Shown piece by piece: positions 1-10,906 of a DNA stretch of 64,000 nt. The notes beneath the pieces were generated by a model, which saw only the letters and a program-made list of their open reading frames with translations, did not search any database and was not told the DNA's origin. Both the position numbers and the translations under genes were made by a program. Source of the DNA: Enterococcus faecalis (GTDB lineage: Bacteria > Bacillota > Bacilli > Lactobacillales > Enterococcaceae); assembly GCF_029024925.1 (NCBI RefSeq), contig NZ_CP118962.1, forward strand, positions 2,410,001 to 2,474,000. The letters run 5' to 3'. How positions within the stretch are numbered: the stretch's first letter is position 1; each line of letters begins with the position of its first letter.

Positions 1-33
1 TCAATGAACGAATCTGATAGCAAAAGCTATCAA

Positions 34-106
34 TGGAGCCTAGCGGGATCGAACCGCTGACCTCCTGCGTGCAAAGCAGGCGCTCTCCCAGCTGAGCTAA
101 GGCCCC
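34..106 (-). tRNA. tRNA-Ala (UGC)
   Basis: The minus strand folds as a 73-nt cloverleaf with acceptor GGGGCCT pairing AGGCTCC, a GGTTCGATCC T arm and anticodon TGC in the loop TTTGCAC. It lies about 80 nt downstream of the 16S 3' end, which is the usual tRNA-Ala of the 16S-23S spacer in enterococcal rRNA operons. The 23S gene would begin beyond the left edge of the window. Confidence 0.97.
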
Positions 107-179
107 GAATTTATTTGATTGAGAGTAGACCTCTCAAAACTGAACAAAGTAAAGACGAAATGTGTATTTCCGTAATATT

Positions 180-1745
<1,566 letters not shown>

Positions 1746-1907
1746 AAAAGTTAGAACAATCTTACGATTGTTAAGCTCAATTGTTTGCTAGCATATTGCT
1801 TGCTTGTTAAAAATGTTTGTTGTCTTGAATTGAATCAAGACGCCCTACACATTTGGTTCGTCTATTCTTTGTTCAGTTTTCAAAGGTCTACGTTACCTCG
1901 CAGCAAC

Positions 1908-1942
1908 TTTTATATCATAACAAACTTTCGTTTGAATGTCAA
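1908..1942 (-). promoter_or_regulatory. rRNA operon promoter, proximal
   Basis: The minus strand has TTGACA (1937-1942), a 17-nt spacer and TATGAT (1914-1919), placing transcription start near 1907, about 160 nt before the 16S 5' end. This fits a strong sigma-70/SigA promoter of a tandem rrn pair. Confidence 0.85.
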
Positions 1943-2004
1943 GAACTTTTTTTGAAAAAGTTTTTTAAGTTGTTTTGCTTGGTTGTTGTTGTCTGTTGTG
2001 ACAA

Positions 2005-2040
2005 CTTCTATATCTTATCATCTCGTTTGTTATTTGTCAA
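2005..2040 (-). promoter_or_regulatory. rRNA operon promoter, distal
   Basis: The minus strand has TTGACA (2035-2040), a 17-nt spacer and TAAGAT (2012-2017), about 98 bp upstream of the proximal promoter. Tandem promoters are typical of Firmicute rrn operons. The rest of the gene-free stretch 1746-2362 is AT-rich leader and upstream DNA with many A and T tracts (possible UP-type elements); I see no convincing gene in it. Confidence 0.8.
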
Positions 2041-2362
2041 CAACTTTTTTGTTGTTTTTTCAAACTTTTTTCGAGAGATTTGAAATCAAGAATTGTTATT
2101 TAATTATTGATTTCTGAATCGCTCAGCTGTGTGACTCGCCTTGCGACATGTAATAATATATCAAGATTTTGATGTTTGGTCAACACTTTTTTTCAAAAAA
2201 ATTAAAAGAAGTTTTCAATCTGTTTTCATTCTTTTCAATTATTTCGTTTTTAAACTTTTTAAATCCTAATTGTCTATCAAAACAGTTTAATTCCTTACTA
2301 AAAATCGAACAATTTGAATCATATATTTGAAATAGTTCGATTAACTTTTTTACGTCCAACAT

Positions 2363-2409
2363 AAAAAAAGAAAGAATCTGTTCGATTATCGACAGATTCT
2401 TTCTTTTTT
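2363..2409. terminator. bidirectional stem-loop terminator
   Basis: A near-perfect inverted repeat (arms 2363-2381 and 2391-2409, core GAAAGAATCTGT / ACAGATTCTTTC) is flanked by A and T runs on both sides. It follows the stop of the minus-strand gene ending at 2412 and lies upstream of the rrn promoters, so it insulates the rRNA operon. Confidence 0.85.
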
Positions 2410-2411
2410 GT

Positions 2412-2783
2412 TTAAAACATTGGGACACCTTCAATATGATATTTTGACCAAATCGTTTTTAATTCTGCAGGTGCTACCCATGTATAGTCTTTATCCATTT
2501 CATTTTTAAGTGCTTGTTCATCCATCTCGAAGACAAACAGCGGAACATTTTCTTTATTGATATGCGCGTTAGTTAATTCTACTAAGCTAATTGAAGTAAC
2601 GTCCAATTGAACCTCTTCTTTGAACCATTGTAGCATACTAGCTAAACCCGTCATCTCATCAGAAACTTTTGCCATCGCAAACTCAATCGCTTCACCTATT
2701 GGATGCATCAAAAATTTTTTACTACCATCGTTTAAGTTCAGTATGATTGTTCCAGCGACTTTTTTGTTAGACACGACATCCAC
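2412..2783 (-). CDS. conserved hypothetical protein, about 120 aa
   Basis: I do not recognise the family with confidence. The 123-residue protein is acidic and soluble, with no membrane segment or signal peptide; its C-terminal third (FVFEMDE...YTWVAPAEL) faintly recalls a Nudix-type ending but no Nudix box is present. The first codon is GTG at 2783; a second GTG at 2774 is better spaced from the GAGGTGG ribosome site and may be the real start. It stands alone, with a terminator directly downstream. Confidence 0.7.
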   Translation of the reverse strand: MDVVSNKKVAGTIILNLNDGSKKFLMHPIGEAIEFAMAKVSDEMTGLASMLQWFKEEVQLDVTSISLVELTNAHINKENVPLFVFEMDEQALKNEMDKDYTWVAPAELKTIWSKYHIEGVPMF

Positions 2784-2847
2784 CTCAATTAATTTTTAGA
2801 TTCACTAACAAAAGAAATTGTAACACACTTTCTGAAAAAATACAGAA

Positions 2848-3216
2848 TTATTTTTCAAGCAACTTATCCATTGCTTCATCAATCCATTCTGGAAGTTCTT
2901 TGTCTAAGGTTGCAAAGCCAATTTTTTTATTCTTATCCGTAAAATATTTTTTGCGTCGATGGTTCACTGAATGAACTTTGTCTTCAAGGGTTCGTAAAGA
3001 TAAGCTAATCTTTTGAGAATATTCATCAACATCAATAACTTGAACGGTTACTTTTTGTCCAACGGTTAAGAGTCCATGGATATTTTTGGTAAAGCCAGCT
3101 TGTACTTCCGAAACATGAATCAGTCCTTGTGTTTCTTCGTCTAAAGAAACAAATGCGCCATATGGTTGAAGTCCGGTAATTGTGCCAGAAAGTACCATAC
3201 CAATTTTGTACTTCAT
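2848..3216 (-). CDS. S1-domain RNA-binding protein (CvfD/YugI/GSP13 type)
   Basis: An N-terminal S1 domain spans about residues 1-72 (KIGMVLSGTITGLQPYGAFV...GLIHVSEV...VGQKVTVQVIDVD...ISLSLR), followed by a basic linker and an acidic tail ending in DEAMDKLLEK. Single-S1 proteins of this size in Gram-positives (YugI in Bacillus, CvfD in streptococci) bind RNA or ribosomes and act as post-transcriptional regulators in stress. I chose the ATG at 3216 (MKYKIGMV) because the family starts here; an in-frame start exists at 3234. It is monocistronic. Confidence 0.85.
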   Translation of the reverse strand: MKYKIGMVLSGTITGLQPYGAFVSLDEETQGLIHVSEVQAGFTKNIHGLLTVGQKVTVQVIDVDEYSQKISLSLRTLEDKVHSVNHRRKKYFTDKNKKIGFATLDKELPEWIDEAMDKLLEK

Positions 3217-3399
3217 CAAATTTCCTCTTTTCATACGATAAATTTCTTTTTCCGTTTCTACTCATTTAAAATAATAGCATTTTTTCAACGTTTGTGCATT
3301 ATTTCTTCCCTAGTTGTTAAAACTATTGTTTCATCTTTTAAGCAAAATCTACTATACTATAGGAAGTAAGACTTTATATAGAAGAAAAGGAGTTATCTT

Positions 3400-4566
3400 A
3401 TGTTTAATTTTAATGAAACCATTGAGCGTCGCCACACGAATTGTGTTAAATGGGACACCGTTGAAGCGAGTTACCACGAAAAAGATTTACTACCTTTATG
3501 GGTTGCTGATATGGATTTCAAAGTACATCAGCCTATTCTTGATGCCTTGTCACAAGTTATTGAACAGGGCATTCTAGGATATGCAGTTGCACCTAATGAA
3601 CTGTATCAAGCAATTCAAGATTGGCAACGGCAACACCATCAATTGATTGTTGAAAAAGAAGAAATTTTGTTTAATAGTGGCGTGGTACCCAGTTTGGCCA
3701 CAACCGTTCAAGCGTATACAGCACCTGCTGATTCTGTCATGATTTGTGATCCAGTCTACCCCCCTTTTGCAGATGTGGTAAAACAAAATGAGCGTAGACT
3801 CGTGCGACATTCCTTACTAGAAGTTAACGGACATTATGAAGTTGATTTGGTTAAAATGGAACAACAGATAATCGAAGAAAAGGTGAAACTGTTACTTTTT
3901 TGTAATCCCCATAATCCTGGTGGACGTGTTTGGACAAAAGAAGAATTGCTGGCAATTGGCCGTTTATGCCAAAAACACCAAGTAACTGTGGTTAGCGATG
4001 AAATTCATCAGGATTTGATTTTCAAACCGCATACCTTCACTTCCTTCACTGTCGCTGATGAAGCATTTAAGGAATTCACTGTTACCTTAACAGCGGCAAC
4101 CAAAACCTTTAATTTAGCGGGGATCAAAAATTCAATGCTGTTCATTCCTAATGAAAAACTACGGCAATCTTTCGTATCTTTACAAGACAAAAATCATCAA
4201 GGCGGCATCAATACTTTTGGCTACGTGGGAACGGCAGCTGCCTATCAAACAGGGGAGGAATGGCTAACGGCATTACTTGATTATTTAAAAGAAAATATTG
4301 ATTTTGCCCTTTCTTTTTTCCGTGAAGAGATGCCTAGCGTTCGTGTAATGGAGCCTGAAGGGACCTATCTTTTATGGTTAGACTTTAGTTCTTATTCACT
4401 AACGGATCGAGAACTTCGCGATACCTTAATTCATAAGGGGAAAGTGGTTCTAAATCCAGGAATTAGTTTTGGTCCCCAAGGTTCTCAACACATGCGTTTA
4501 AACTTAGCTTGTTCAAAAGAAACTCTCGAAGAAGGCCTTTTACGTATCAAAAAAGCCTTTAATTAA
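3400..4566 (+). CDS. patB: PatB/MalY-type PLP-dependent C-S lyase (aminotransferase class I/II)
   Basis: A 388-residue fold-type I PLP enzyme. Recognisable elements are the N-terminal LPLWVADMDF motif typical of MalY/PatB, the cofactor region CNPHNPGGRVW, VSDEIHQDL, and the Schiff-base lysine in TLTAATKTFNLAG. The family splits cystathionine or cysteine-type substrates (beta-lyase) or moonlights in regulation; the exact substrate cannot be read from sequence. AAAGGAG precedes the ATG at 3400. It is a single-gene unit closed by a strong terminator. Confidence 0.9.
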   Translation: MFNFNETIERRHTNCVKWDTVEASYHEKDLLPLWVADMDFKVHQPILDALSQVIEQGILGYAVAPNELYQAIQDWQRQHHQLIVEKEEILFNSGVVPSLATTVQAYTAPADSVMICDPVYPPFADVVKQNERRLVRHSLLEVNGHYEVDLVKMEQQIIEEKVKLLLFCNPHNPGGRVWTKEELLAIGRLCQKHQVTVVSDEIHQDLIFKPHTFTSFTVADEAFKEFTVTLTAATKTFNLAGIKNSMLFIPNEKLRQSFVSLQDKNHQGGINTFGYVGTAAAYQTGEEWLTALLDYLKENIDFALSFFREEMPSVRVMEPEGTYLLWLDFSSYSLTDRELRDTLIHKGKVVLNPGISFGPQGSQHMRLNLACSKETLEEGLLRIKKAFN

Positions 4567-4602
4567 AAACAGCTGTCCTAGTTTTTAGGACAGCTGTTTT
4601 TA
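4565..4602. terminator. bidirectional terminator
   Basis: Perfect arms around AAAACAGCTGTCCTA / TAGGACAGCTGTTTT with A and T tails serve both the lyase gene on the plus strand and the small convergent membrane-protein gene on the minus strand. Confidence 0.9.
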
Positions 4603-4806
4603 ATTCTTTCTTTTGCGTTTAGCTAAATAAACTCTGACGAACCAGATACCTGAAAATAGAAGTAAAATTTCTCCAATTATTATTGTATAAAATCCTGGTT
4701 CATGAACGATTCCTTGCTGATCTACATACGTAAAAAACGTTCCTATAAATGGGAGTATTACTGCAAACAAAGCCAAGGCCATTGGATATCTGTATTTTTC
4801 TAACAA
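4600..4806 (-). CDS. small two-helix membrane protein, unknown function
   Basis: A 68-residue protein with two hydrophobic segments (about residues 9-28 and 39-58) joined by a short polar loop, and a strongly basic C-terminus (AKRKRKN), suggesting a hairpin in the membrane with both ends inside. I recognise no family. The ribosome site is a modest GGAGAGGAAG stretch before the ATG. Confidence 0.65.
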   Translation of the reverse strand: MLEKYRYPMALALFAVILPFIGTFFTYVDQQGIVHEPGFYTIIIGEILLLFSGIWFVRVYLAKRKRKN

Positions 4807-4911
4807 ATTCGCTTCCTCTCCTTCTATTCTTTAACTCAGTATCCTATAAAGACTTCATTAAAAGAAGCGATTTGGATGCTTTTAAAAAAAAGTTAGTCGT
4901 TTTAAGAAAAA

Positions 4912-4958
4912 AATAAAGAGTACCAACGAATTTGTCCCTCGTTGGTACTCTCTTTTTC
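4912..4958. terminator. terminator after cyclophilin gene
   Basis: The arms AGAGTACCAACGA (4917-4929) and TCGTTGGTACTCT (4939-4951) are perfectly complementary and flanked by A-rich and T-rich tracts. The hairpin sits just beyond the stop of the minus-strand peptidyl-prolyl isomerase gene. Confidence 0.88.
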
Positions 4959-4970
4959 AATTGGTTAAAC

Positions 4971-5561
4971 TTATTCACCAATGATTTCAACTGTGTCCAT
5001 CACGACGTCAAATGTTGGACGGTCTTGGGCATCCCGTTGGACTCCACCAATTTCATCCACTACATCCATACCATCAACAACATGACCAAAAACAGTATGA
5101 CGGAAGTCTAACCAAGGTGTTCCGCCTTGTTTGTAAGCTTCAATAATTTCTTCTGGAAAACCAGCGTCTTCTAACTGACTCATCATTTGAGCTGGAACAT
5201 TTTGATTAGTAACAACAAAGAATTGGCTACCATTTGTGTTAGGACCAGCATTTGACATTGACAATGCGCCACGCAAATTGAAAACATCCCGAGAAAATTC
5301 ATCCTCAAATGCTTCTCCATAAATACTTTCGCCGCCCATTCCTGTTCCGGTTGGGTCACCGCCTTGAATCATAAAATCAGGAATCACACGATGGAAAATA
5401 ACGCCATCATAGTAGCCCTTTTTCGCTAATTCAACAAAATTTTCAACCGTTTTAGGCGCTTGTTCTGGGAATAATTGAACAGTGATGTCGCCTCGGTTTG
5501 TTTTAATGACCGCTTTTGGTCCTTTAGCATTTTCTAAATCTAATTGTGGAAATTGTGACAT
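4971..5561 (-). CDS. peptidyl-prolyl cis-trans isomerase, cyclophilin type
   Basis: A 196-residue cytoplasmic cyclophilin that catalyses proline isomerisation in protein folding. The hallmark active-site block is present: [28 protein letters not shown], then NTNGSQFFV and [14 protein letters not shown]. There is no signal peptide, unlike the PrsA-type lipoprotein isomerases, and the protein is close to the usual bacterial length with a short insertion before the VFGHV segment. AGGAGG precedes the ATG. Single-gene unit. Confidence 0.93.
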   Translation of the reverse strand: MSQFPQLDLENAKGPKAVIKTNRGDITVQLFPEQAPKTVENFVELAKKGYYDGVIFHRVIPDFMIQGGDPTGTGMGGESIYGEAFEDEFSRDVFNLRGALSMSNAGPNTNGSQFFVVTNQNVPAQMMSQLEDAGFPEEIIEAYKQGGTPWLDFRHTVFGHVVDGMDVVDEIGGVQRDAQDRPTFDVVMDTVEIIGE

Positions 5562-5765
5562 GAGAATGTCCTCCTAGATAATTATTTTATAGTTCCATCA
5601 TATCGAAAAATGCTGAAAATTGCTATGATCTTTTTCCAATGATTAAAGAATGCTTTGATTCGTTAGCCAAACTTGCTTTTTTCGAAAAGCCGTGCTATTT
5701 TGTGAAGTGTTCGCAAAACGATCAATAGTTGTCTCAACCCTAAATGAATTAGGAGGAATTTTCAA

Positions 5766-6776
5766 ATGTCTGATGAAAAAGATATTTATGATTTAACGAT
5801 TATCGGCGGCGGTCCTGTTGGATTATTTGCCGCTTTTTATGCGGGAATTCGTAAAGCGAAAACGAAAATCATTGATAGCCTGCCGCAATTAGGTGGTCAG
5901 CTAACAATGCTGTATCCCGAAAAATATATTTATGATATTCCTGGATTCCCTGCTATTAAAGCCGGTGAGTTAATTGCCAATTTGGAAAAACAGATGCAGC
6001 CATTTCAGCACGATGTTTGCTTGGAAGAAGAGGTCACACACCTTGCACAGGAAGCAGATGGACTTTTGCGCTTAGACACAACTAAAGGCACACATTATTC
6101 TAAAACGGTTATCTTTGCGATTGGTAACGGCGCTTTCCAACCTCGACGTTTAGCTATCGAAAATGTTGAAGCCTTTGAAGGTGAGTCAATCCATTATTAT
6201 GTGACTGACATGAAAAAATTCGCTGGCAAAAAAGTTGCGATTGCTGGTGGCGGCGATTCCGCAATTGACTGGGCTTTAATGCTAGAAAACGTTGCAGAAG
6301 AAGTATCTATTATCCATCGTCGCCCACAATTTCGCGGCCACGAACATAGCGTGGAACAACTGGAAAAATCTAGCGTTTCTATCAGAACTCCTTATATCAT
6401 TAGTGATATTTTAAAGGAAAATGAAACGTTCACAGGCATCCAATTAACGGAGACAAAAGGTGACCAAACATTGGATCTCCCTCTGGATGATTTAATTATC
6501 AATTATGGCTTCACTTCTTCTTTAACACACCTCAAAGAATGGGGATTAGACGTTTCTAGAAATGCTATTAATGTTCATTCCGATATGTCAACTAACATTC
6601 CTGGTGTATACGCTGTAGGGGATATCTGTTCCTATGAGGGAAAAGTGAAATTAATCGCTACAGGATTTGGTGAGGCACCTACTGCCGTAAATAATGCTTT
6701 ACATTACTTACGGCCCGATGCTCGACGTCAACCAGTTCATAGTACAAGTTTATTTGAAAACGGCGTACCTAAATAA
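5766..6776 (+). CDS. ferredoxin/flavodoxin-NADP+ reductase (YumC type)
   Basis: A 336-residue thioredoxin-reductase-like flavoprotein lacking the CxxC redox pair. The FAD-binding GGGPVGLFAAFYAG lies near the N-terminus, the NADP(H) site AIAGGGDSAIDWAL near residue 160, and the GVYAVGDICSY FAD motif near residue 280. These define the TrxR-like FNR class (YumC of Bacillus), which supplies reduced ferredoxin or flavodoxin. It starts after AGGAGG and is followed by a strong hairpin. Confidence in the class is high; the electron partner is inferred. Confidence 0.93.
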   Translation: MSDEKDIYDLTIIGGGPVGLFAAFYAGIRKAKTKIIDSLPQLGGQLTMLYPEKYIYDIPGFPAIKAGELIANLEKQMQPFQHDVCLEEEVTHLAQEADGLLRLDTTKGTHYSKTVIFAIGNGAFQPRRLAIENVEAFEGESIHYYVTDMKKFAGKKVAIAGGGDSAIDWALMLENVAEEVSIIHRRPQFRGHEHSVEQLEKSSVSIRTPYIISDILKENETFTGIQLTETKGDQTLDLPLDDLIINYGFTSSLTHLKEWGLDVSRNAINVHSDMSTNIPGVYAVGDICSYEGKVKLIATGFGEAPTAVNNALHYLRPDARRQPVHSTSLFENGVPK

Positions 6777-6803
6777 GGTTAGCACTGGACTTTAGCAGTT
6801 TTT

Positions 6804-6848
6804 AAGCCAAGGACAAAAATCTAAATCGGATTTTTGTCCTTGGCTTTC
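6804..6848. terminator. terminator after ferredoxin-NADP reductase gene
   Basis: An 18-bp inverted repeat (AAGCCAAGGACAAAAATC and its complement) with a 7-nt loop ends the reductase unit. Confidence 0.9.
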
Positions 6849-6924
6849 TGCTTTACTGAAAAGCCTTTCTTTTTCTCTTTTAAATTTATTTTTGATACAA
6901 TAAAAAGTGCTAGGAGGAAGAAAG

Positions 6925-7887
6925 ATGAACCAACCAATTATTTATTTAAATGAAGTATTCAACGAAGAACAACTGGAACAAGTGAAAGCTGTGGCGCCCA
7001 ATTATCTAGTTAAAACATCTACCGATCATTTATCCTCTGCTGAAGAAGAGGCAATCGAAATTATGTTAGGCTGGCATAAAGAAATTGGTCCGCGTTTATT
7101 AGCCTCTGATACTAGTCACCTAAAATGGATTCAGCTCATTTCTGCTGGTGCTGATTATATGGATTTTGATAAATTAAGAGAAAAAGGCATTCTGTTGTCT
7201 AATGGTAGCGGAATCCATAGTGTTTCTATCTCAGAACATGTTTTAGGCGTTTTATTAGCACATACCCGCGGACTGCAAGAAAGTATCCAACAACAAATGC
7301 AACACACATGGAATCAAACAGCCCCTTCCTATCAACAACTTTCTGGGCAAAAAATGTTAATCGTAGGCACTGGGCAAATCGGACAACAATTAGCTAAATT
7401 TGCTAAAGGTTTAAATCTTCAAGTTTATGGCGTGAATACCTCTGGACATGTGACGGAAGGCTTCATTGAATGCTATTCACAGAAGAATATGAGTAAAATT
7501 ATCCATGAAATGTCCATTGTTGTGAACATTCTTCCTTTGACTGAAACAACAAAACATTTATACAATCAGGCACTTTTTGAAAAAATGGCTCCTGAAACAA
7601 TTTTCGTAAATGTTGGTCGAGGCACCTCAGTAGCAACGAACGATTTGATAACTGCCTTAAACAATAAAACCATTGCTTTTGCTGCCTTAGATGTCTTTGA
7701 AGAAGAACCTCTTCCCGAAGATAGCCCTTTATGGGAGATGCAGAATGTTTTATTAACACCTCATATTTCTGGCATGACACCGAAGTTCAAATCAAAATTA
7801 CTGGCGATTTTTATTCCAAACTTAAATCAATTTGTGACGGATCAGACCCTCGTCAAAAACCAAGTTTCCTTAAAAAAAGGCTATTAA
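6925..7887 (+). CDS. D-2-hydroxyacid dehydrogenase
   Basis: An NAD-dependent D-isomer-specific 2-hydroxyacid dehydrogenase of about 320 residues. The Rossmann motif is IVGTGQIGQQLAKFAKGL (near residue 145), the catalytic Arg is in FVNVGRGTSV, the Glu in VFEEEPLPEDSPLW and the His in TPHISGMT. Substrate (2-ketoacid such as hydroxypyruvate or ketoisocaproate) cannot be told. The ATG at 6925 follows AGGAGGAAGAAAG; the upstream GTG at 6907 overlaps that ribosome site and is rejected as the start. Confidence 0.9.
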   Translation: MNQPIIYLNEVFNEEQLEQVKAVAPNYLVKTSTDHLSSAEEEAIEIMLGWHKEIGPRLLASDTSHLKWIQLISAGADYMDFDKLREKGILLSNGSGIHSVSISEHVLGVLLAHTRGLQESIQQQMQHTWNQTAPSYQQLSGQKMLIVGTGQIGQQLAKFAKGLNLQVYGVNTSGHVTEGFIECYSQKNMSKIIHEMSIVVNILPLTETTKHLYNQALFEKMAPETIFVNVGRGTSVATNDLITALNNKTIAFAALDVFEEEPLPEDSPLWEMQNVLLTPHISGMTPKFKSKLLAIFIPNLNQFVTDQTLVKNQVSLKKGY

Positions 7888-7890
7888 CTC

Positions 7891-7943
7891 AAAAAAGGCC
7901 TTCAACCATCTTTCAAGTAATTGCATGGTTGAAGGCTTTTTTT
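7891..7943. terminator. bidirectional terminator
   Basis: Arms AAAAAAGGCCTTCAACCAT and ATGGTTGAAGGCTTTTTTT surround a 15-nt loop. It separates the convergent dehydrogenase and 5'-nucleotidase genes. Confidence 0.9.
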
Positions 7944-7951
7944 GCTATTTT

Positions 7952-9505
7952 TTACCAGATAACCTTGAAGTTATCATTTGTCGACGCTTGAATGATTGGA
8001 TGTTTTTTTAAATATTCTGCAATCAGTTCCGTCATATCAATTTGAATTTCTCGAATAATTTTTTCAGGTTGGAACATTTGATAGTTTCCGCCACCGACTG
8101 CTCGGTATTGATTTGTCACGATTTCCAAAACATCTTCTGCTTGCACTGCTTTGCCATGATAATTAAGTTTCGTCACTCTTTCACCAAACGGTTGTCTTAA
8201 ATCAAGCGTATACTCAATGCCTTCATACATATCATAATTATAGTATTGTGGTTTTGGATCGACATATTTCGGGTTGAAAATTGGTTGGCCTTTTTCTAAC
8301 ACAAAATAAGTAGCGCTTTGTTCTAACGCTTCACGGAGGTCTTGTCCAGTGACACGCAATACAGCCAAGGTATTTGGATAAATGTAGTTGGTAATGATAT
8401 CGCGCATCGTAATTTGGTTATTAAACCCTTTGCCTTCATTGTTAAAAAGTGCAGTCCCTGAAATATCCGTTCCGCTTGAAGCCATTTGGACGTTATTAAT
8501 AAATTCTATATATGGATGTTCTTTGAGGCGTACGGCATTCGGATTTTGAATCGTCATATCCCCTTCCACATTTCCCACTGGTTGGTCAAGCCACTCTTCT
8601 ACCTCGTCATGTAACGCTGTTGTCAAAGCTAAAATTTCTGCATCTGGTTGTTCGTTTCCAACAGGATGAATAGCTGCGTCACTTCCAATAACGCGATAGC
8701 CTTTAGCCATAGGTTCAATTTCTAAAGTAATTTCTCCAACGAAAGCTCCTCGAAAACCTGGTTGAATCACAGGTATTCCATTCAGTTTTGTAGCAATTTC
8801 TCGATGTTGGTGACCAGTGACTAAGGCATCAATCCCAGGAACTTTTTCCAATAAATCGTAGCCTTCATTTTCTCCTGTTAGTAATTCCGTGGGTTCCCCT
8901 GTTTCTAAATCTTTTTCAAAACCGCCATGGTAAGCGACAACAACTAGGTCTGCTTCTTCCCGCAGTTTTGGCACGTATTCCGCCGCTGTTTCAACGACAC
9001 TTTTAAACGTTAAATCTTTGACTGTTGCCGGCTGTTCCCAATGAGGAATATATTGGGTCGTCACGCCAAGGATGGCTACTTTAACCCCTTGTTTTTCTAT
9101 GATGACATACGGCTGACCGAAATAAGGTTGTCCATCTTTACCAAGAATATTGGCAGCTAAAACTGGCTGTTGATAACTGGCAATCGTTTCCTTTAAATAA
9201 TCTAAACCGTAATTAAATTCATGGTTGCCTAAAATGCTAACATCATAATTCATTTGATTAATGATTTTAGTGATGGCTTCCACTGAATGTGTTTCTGCTT
9301 TTCTTACGTAGTAACTAAGCGGCGAACCTTGAATAAAATCCCCATTTTCAATTTGAAAAACTGGTCCTTTGGCAGACGCCCGTAACTTTTTCAGCATGGT
9401 TGCTGCTTTTGCGGTTCCAAAAGGCAAATCCATCTTTTTTTCACTATAACTTGTCGGCATAATATACCCATGCATATCACTTGTTGCTAAAATTTTTATT
9501 TGCAT
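7952..9505 (-). CDS. metallophosphoesterase / 5'-nucleotidase family protein
   Basis: A 517-residue two-domain enzyme of the UshA/CpdB/YfkN class. The N-terminal dinuclear metallophosphatase domain shows ATSDMHGY, NGDFIQGS, LGNHEFNYG, AYHGGFE and VTGHQHRE; the C-terminal 5'-nucleotidase domain includes TNQYRAVGGGNYQMF. Family members cleave phosphate esters of nucleotides or cyclic phosphodiesters. There is no signal peptide, so it should act in the cytosol. It is the last gene of the Ugp-type operon, which suggests a phosphodiester or phospho-sugar substrate; that link is inference. Confidence 0.88.
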   Translation of the reverse strand: MQIKILATSDMHGYIMPTSYSEKKMDLPFGTAKAATMLKKLRASAKGPVFQIENGDFIQGSPLSYYVRKAETHSVEAITKIINQMNYDVSILGNHEFNYGLDYLKETIASYQQPVLAANILGKDGQPYFGQPYVIIEKQGVKVAILGVTTQYIPHWEQPATVKDLTFKSVVETAAEYVPKLREEADLVVVAYHGGFEKDLETGEPTELLTGENEGYDLLEKVPGIDALVTGHQHREIATKLNGIPVIQPGFRGAFVGEITLEIEPMAKGYRVIGSDAAIHPVGNEQPDAEILALTTALHDEVEEWLDQPVGNVEGDMTIQNPNAVRLKEHPYIEFINNVQMASSGTDISGTALFNNEGKGFNNQITMRDIITNYIYPNTLAVLRVTGQDLREALEQSATYFVLEKGQPIFNPKYVDPKPQYYNYDMYEGIEYTLDLRQPFGERVTKLNYHGKAVQAEDVLEIVTNQYRAVGGGNYQMFQPEKIIREIQIDMTELIAEYLKKHPIIQASTNDNFKVIW

Positions 9506-9602
9506 TTTGTTTCTCTCCTTCTTCCGACCAAAAGAACAGGAAGGTTAGAACACGAGCCATAACGACTCAGATCCCAACCTCCCACGTCTGTTTATTTATT
9601 GA

Positions 9603-10883
9603 TTATTGGTTCCATGCTTGTTCAAATTGTGATGTTGCATCTTTCAATAATTTTTTCGTGTCTTTATTTGATGAAGCAAAAATACTTTCCATAATTGTCC
9701 GCATTTCATTATAGGCTGAATCAGCATTTTCTTCTACTGGGATAGCGAATAAATCTTTTACTGCGTTTTCAAGTTGTGCAGGTACTTTGGTTGTCTTAGA
9801 ATTTTTGTACTCATCACTGTGTAAAACAGATTCTAAAATTGGCATATAACCTGTTTGTTGTGCCCAGTACAATTGTGAATCAGGAGTAGCTAAGAATTTC
9901 ATGAATTCAAATGCCGCTGTCCGTTGTTCTGGCGTAGCACTATCGAACATATAAATATCTGTTCCTTGTTGTAAGTTGATTTTTTCAGGACGTGGTGCAA
10001 CACCGTATTCATAGCCACCAGCTTCAGCATCTTTTTGAACAAAACCAGCACCAGCAATACTACCGACAAACATTGCTACCTTTTTGTTTGCAAATGGGCC
10101 AGATAAATATTTATCTGAACCAGCTGTGCGGAAGTAACCTGCTTCGATACCATCACGGTAATAGTCCACGACTTCTTGTGAATCTTTGCTTGTTAAATCT
10201 AAGTCTTTATTAAAATCAACGCCTTTGTTTTTCATTCCAATTGCGTAATAGTTATTTAACGAGTCAAAACCAGCACCAACGACTTCTTTGTTGGATTTTT
10301 CGTAAATTGTTTTAGAAGCTTCTTTTAATTCCTCTAATGTTTTCGGTACTTCAACACCATATTCTTTCAACAAATCAGCATTATAGAATAACATTTCTGT
10401 CGATTTATTAAATGGAATGCCGTATTGTTTGCCGTCGATTTTGGCGCCGTCTAACAATACTTCACGAATTGGCTCTGCATCTTTCCAGCCGATTGTGTCA
10501 TCATCCATATATGGTTTTAAGTCCACTAACATTTCATCTTGTGCAGCATTCCATAACCAGCCTGGGTACGCTTGCGTAATTGTTGGTAAATCTTTTGGTG
10601 AAGTTAAAGTCGAATTGATTTTGGCTTGTAAATCAGGGTAAGCAGATTGATTTTGTAATTCCACTTTAATTTTTGGATTTTCTTTCATGAAGTCTTTCGT
10701 TAATTTTGTTAACGCTTCTTCTTGAACCCCATTCATTGCATGCCAGAAAGTGATTGTCGTATCTTCCTTCACTTCTTTCACAATATCGTTTGATTCTTTG
10801 GCCCCATTACCGTTACCACAAGCCCCCAATGCGAAAATAGCTGCGGTTGCTAACACTGTTGTTGCTAGAGTTTTGAACTTCAT
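9603..10883 (-). CDS. ABC transporter substrate-binding lipoprotein (UgpB/MalE class)
   Basis: A 426-residue extracellular solute-binding lipoprotein. The signal peptide ends in the lipobox LGAC (Cys21), followed by a polar Gly/Asn linker and the family-1 solute-binding fold (TFWHAMNGVQEEALTKL..., PTITQAYPGWLW). The FWHAM opening is typical of UgpB-like glycerol-phosphate binders, so glycerol-3-phosphate or a glycerophosphodiester is the favoured ligand. It lies behind its permease and ATPase genes in one operon. The position after the hydrolase gene, rather than first, is unusual but seen in this class. Confidence 0.88.
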   Translation of the reverse strand: MKFKTLATTVLATAAIFALGACGNGNGAKESNDIVKEVKEDTTITFWHAMNGVQEEALTKLTKDFMKENPKIKVELQNQSAYPDLQAKINSTLTSPKDLPTITQAYPGWLWNAAQDEMLVDLKPYMDDDTIGWKDAEPIREVLLDGAKIDGKQYGIPFNKSTEMLFYNADLLKEYGVEVPKTLEELKEASKTIYEKSNKEVVGAGFDSLNNYYAIGMKNKGVDFNKDLDLTSKDSQEVVDYYRDGIEAGYFRTAGSDKYLSGPFANKKVAMFVGSIAGAGFVQKDAEAGGYEYGVAPRPEKINLQQGTDIYMFDSATPEQRTAAFEFMKFLATPDSQLYWAQQTGYMPILESVLHSDEYKNSKTTKVPAQLENAVKDLFAIPVEENADSAYNEMRTIMESIFASSNKDTKKLLKDATSQFEQAWNQ

Positions 10884-10906
10884 TTTTTTCTCTCCCTTAA
10901 AAAAAT

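Noticed and set aside
2180-2434. 84-aa minus-strand ORF
   Set aside because: It crosses a strong terminator stem and the end of the preceding gene, and its AT-driven composition (F, K, N) looks random.
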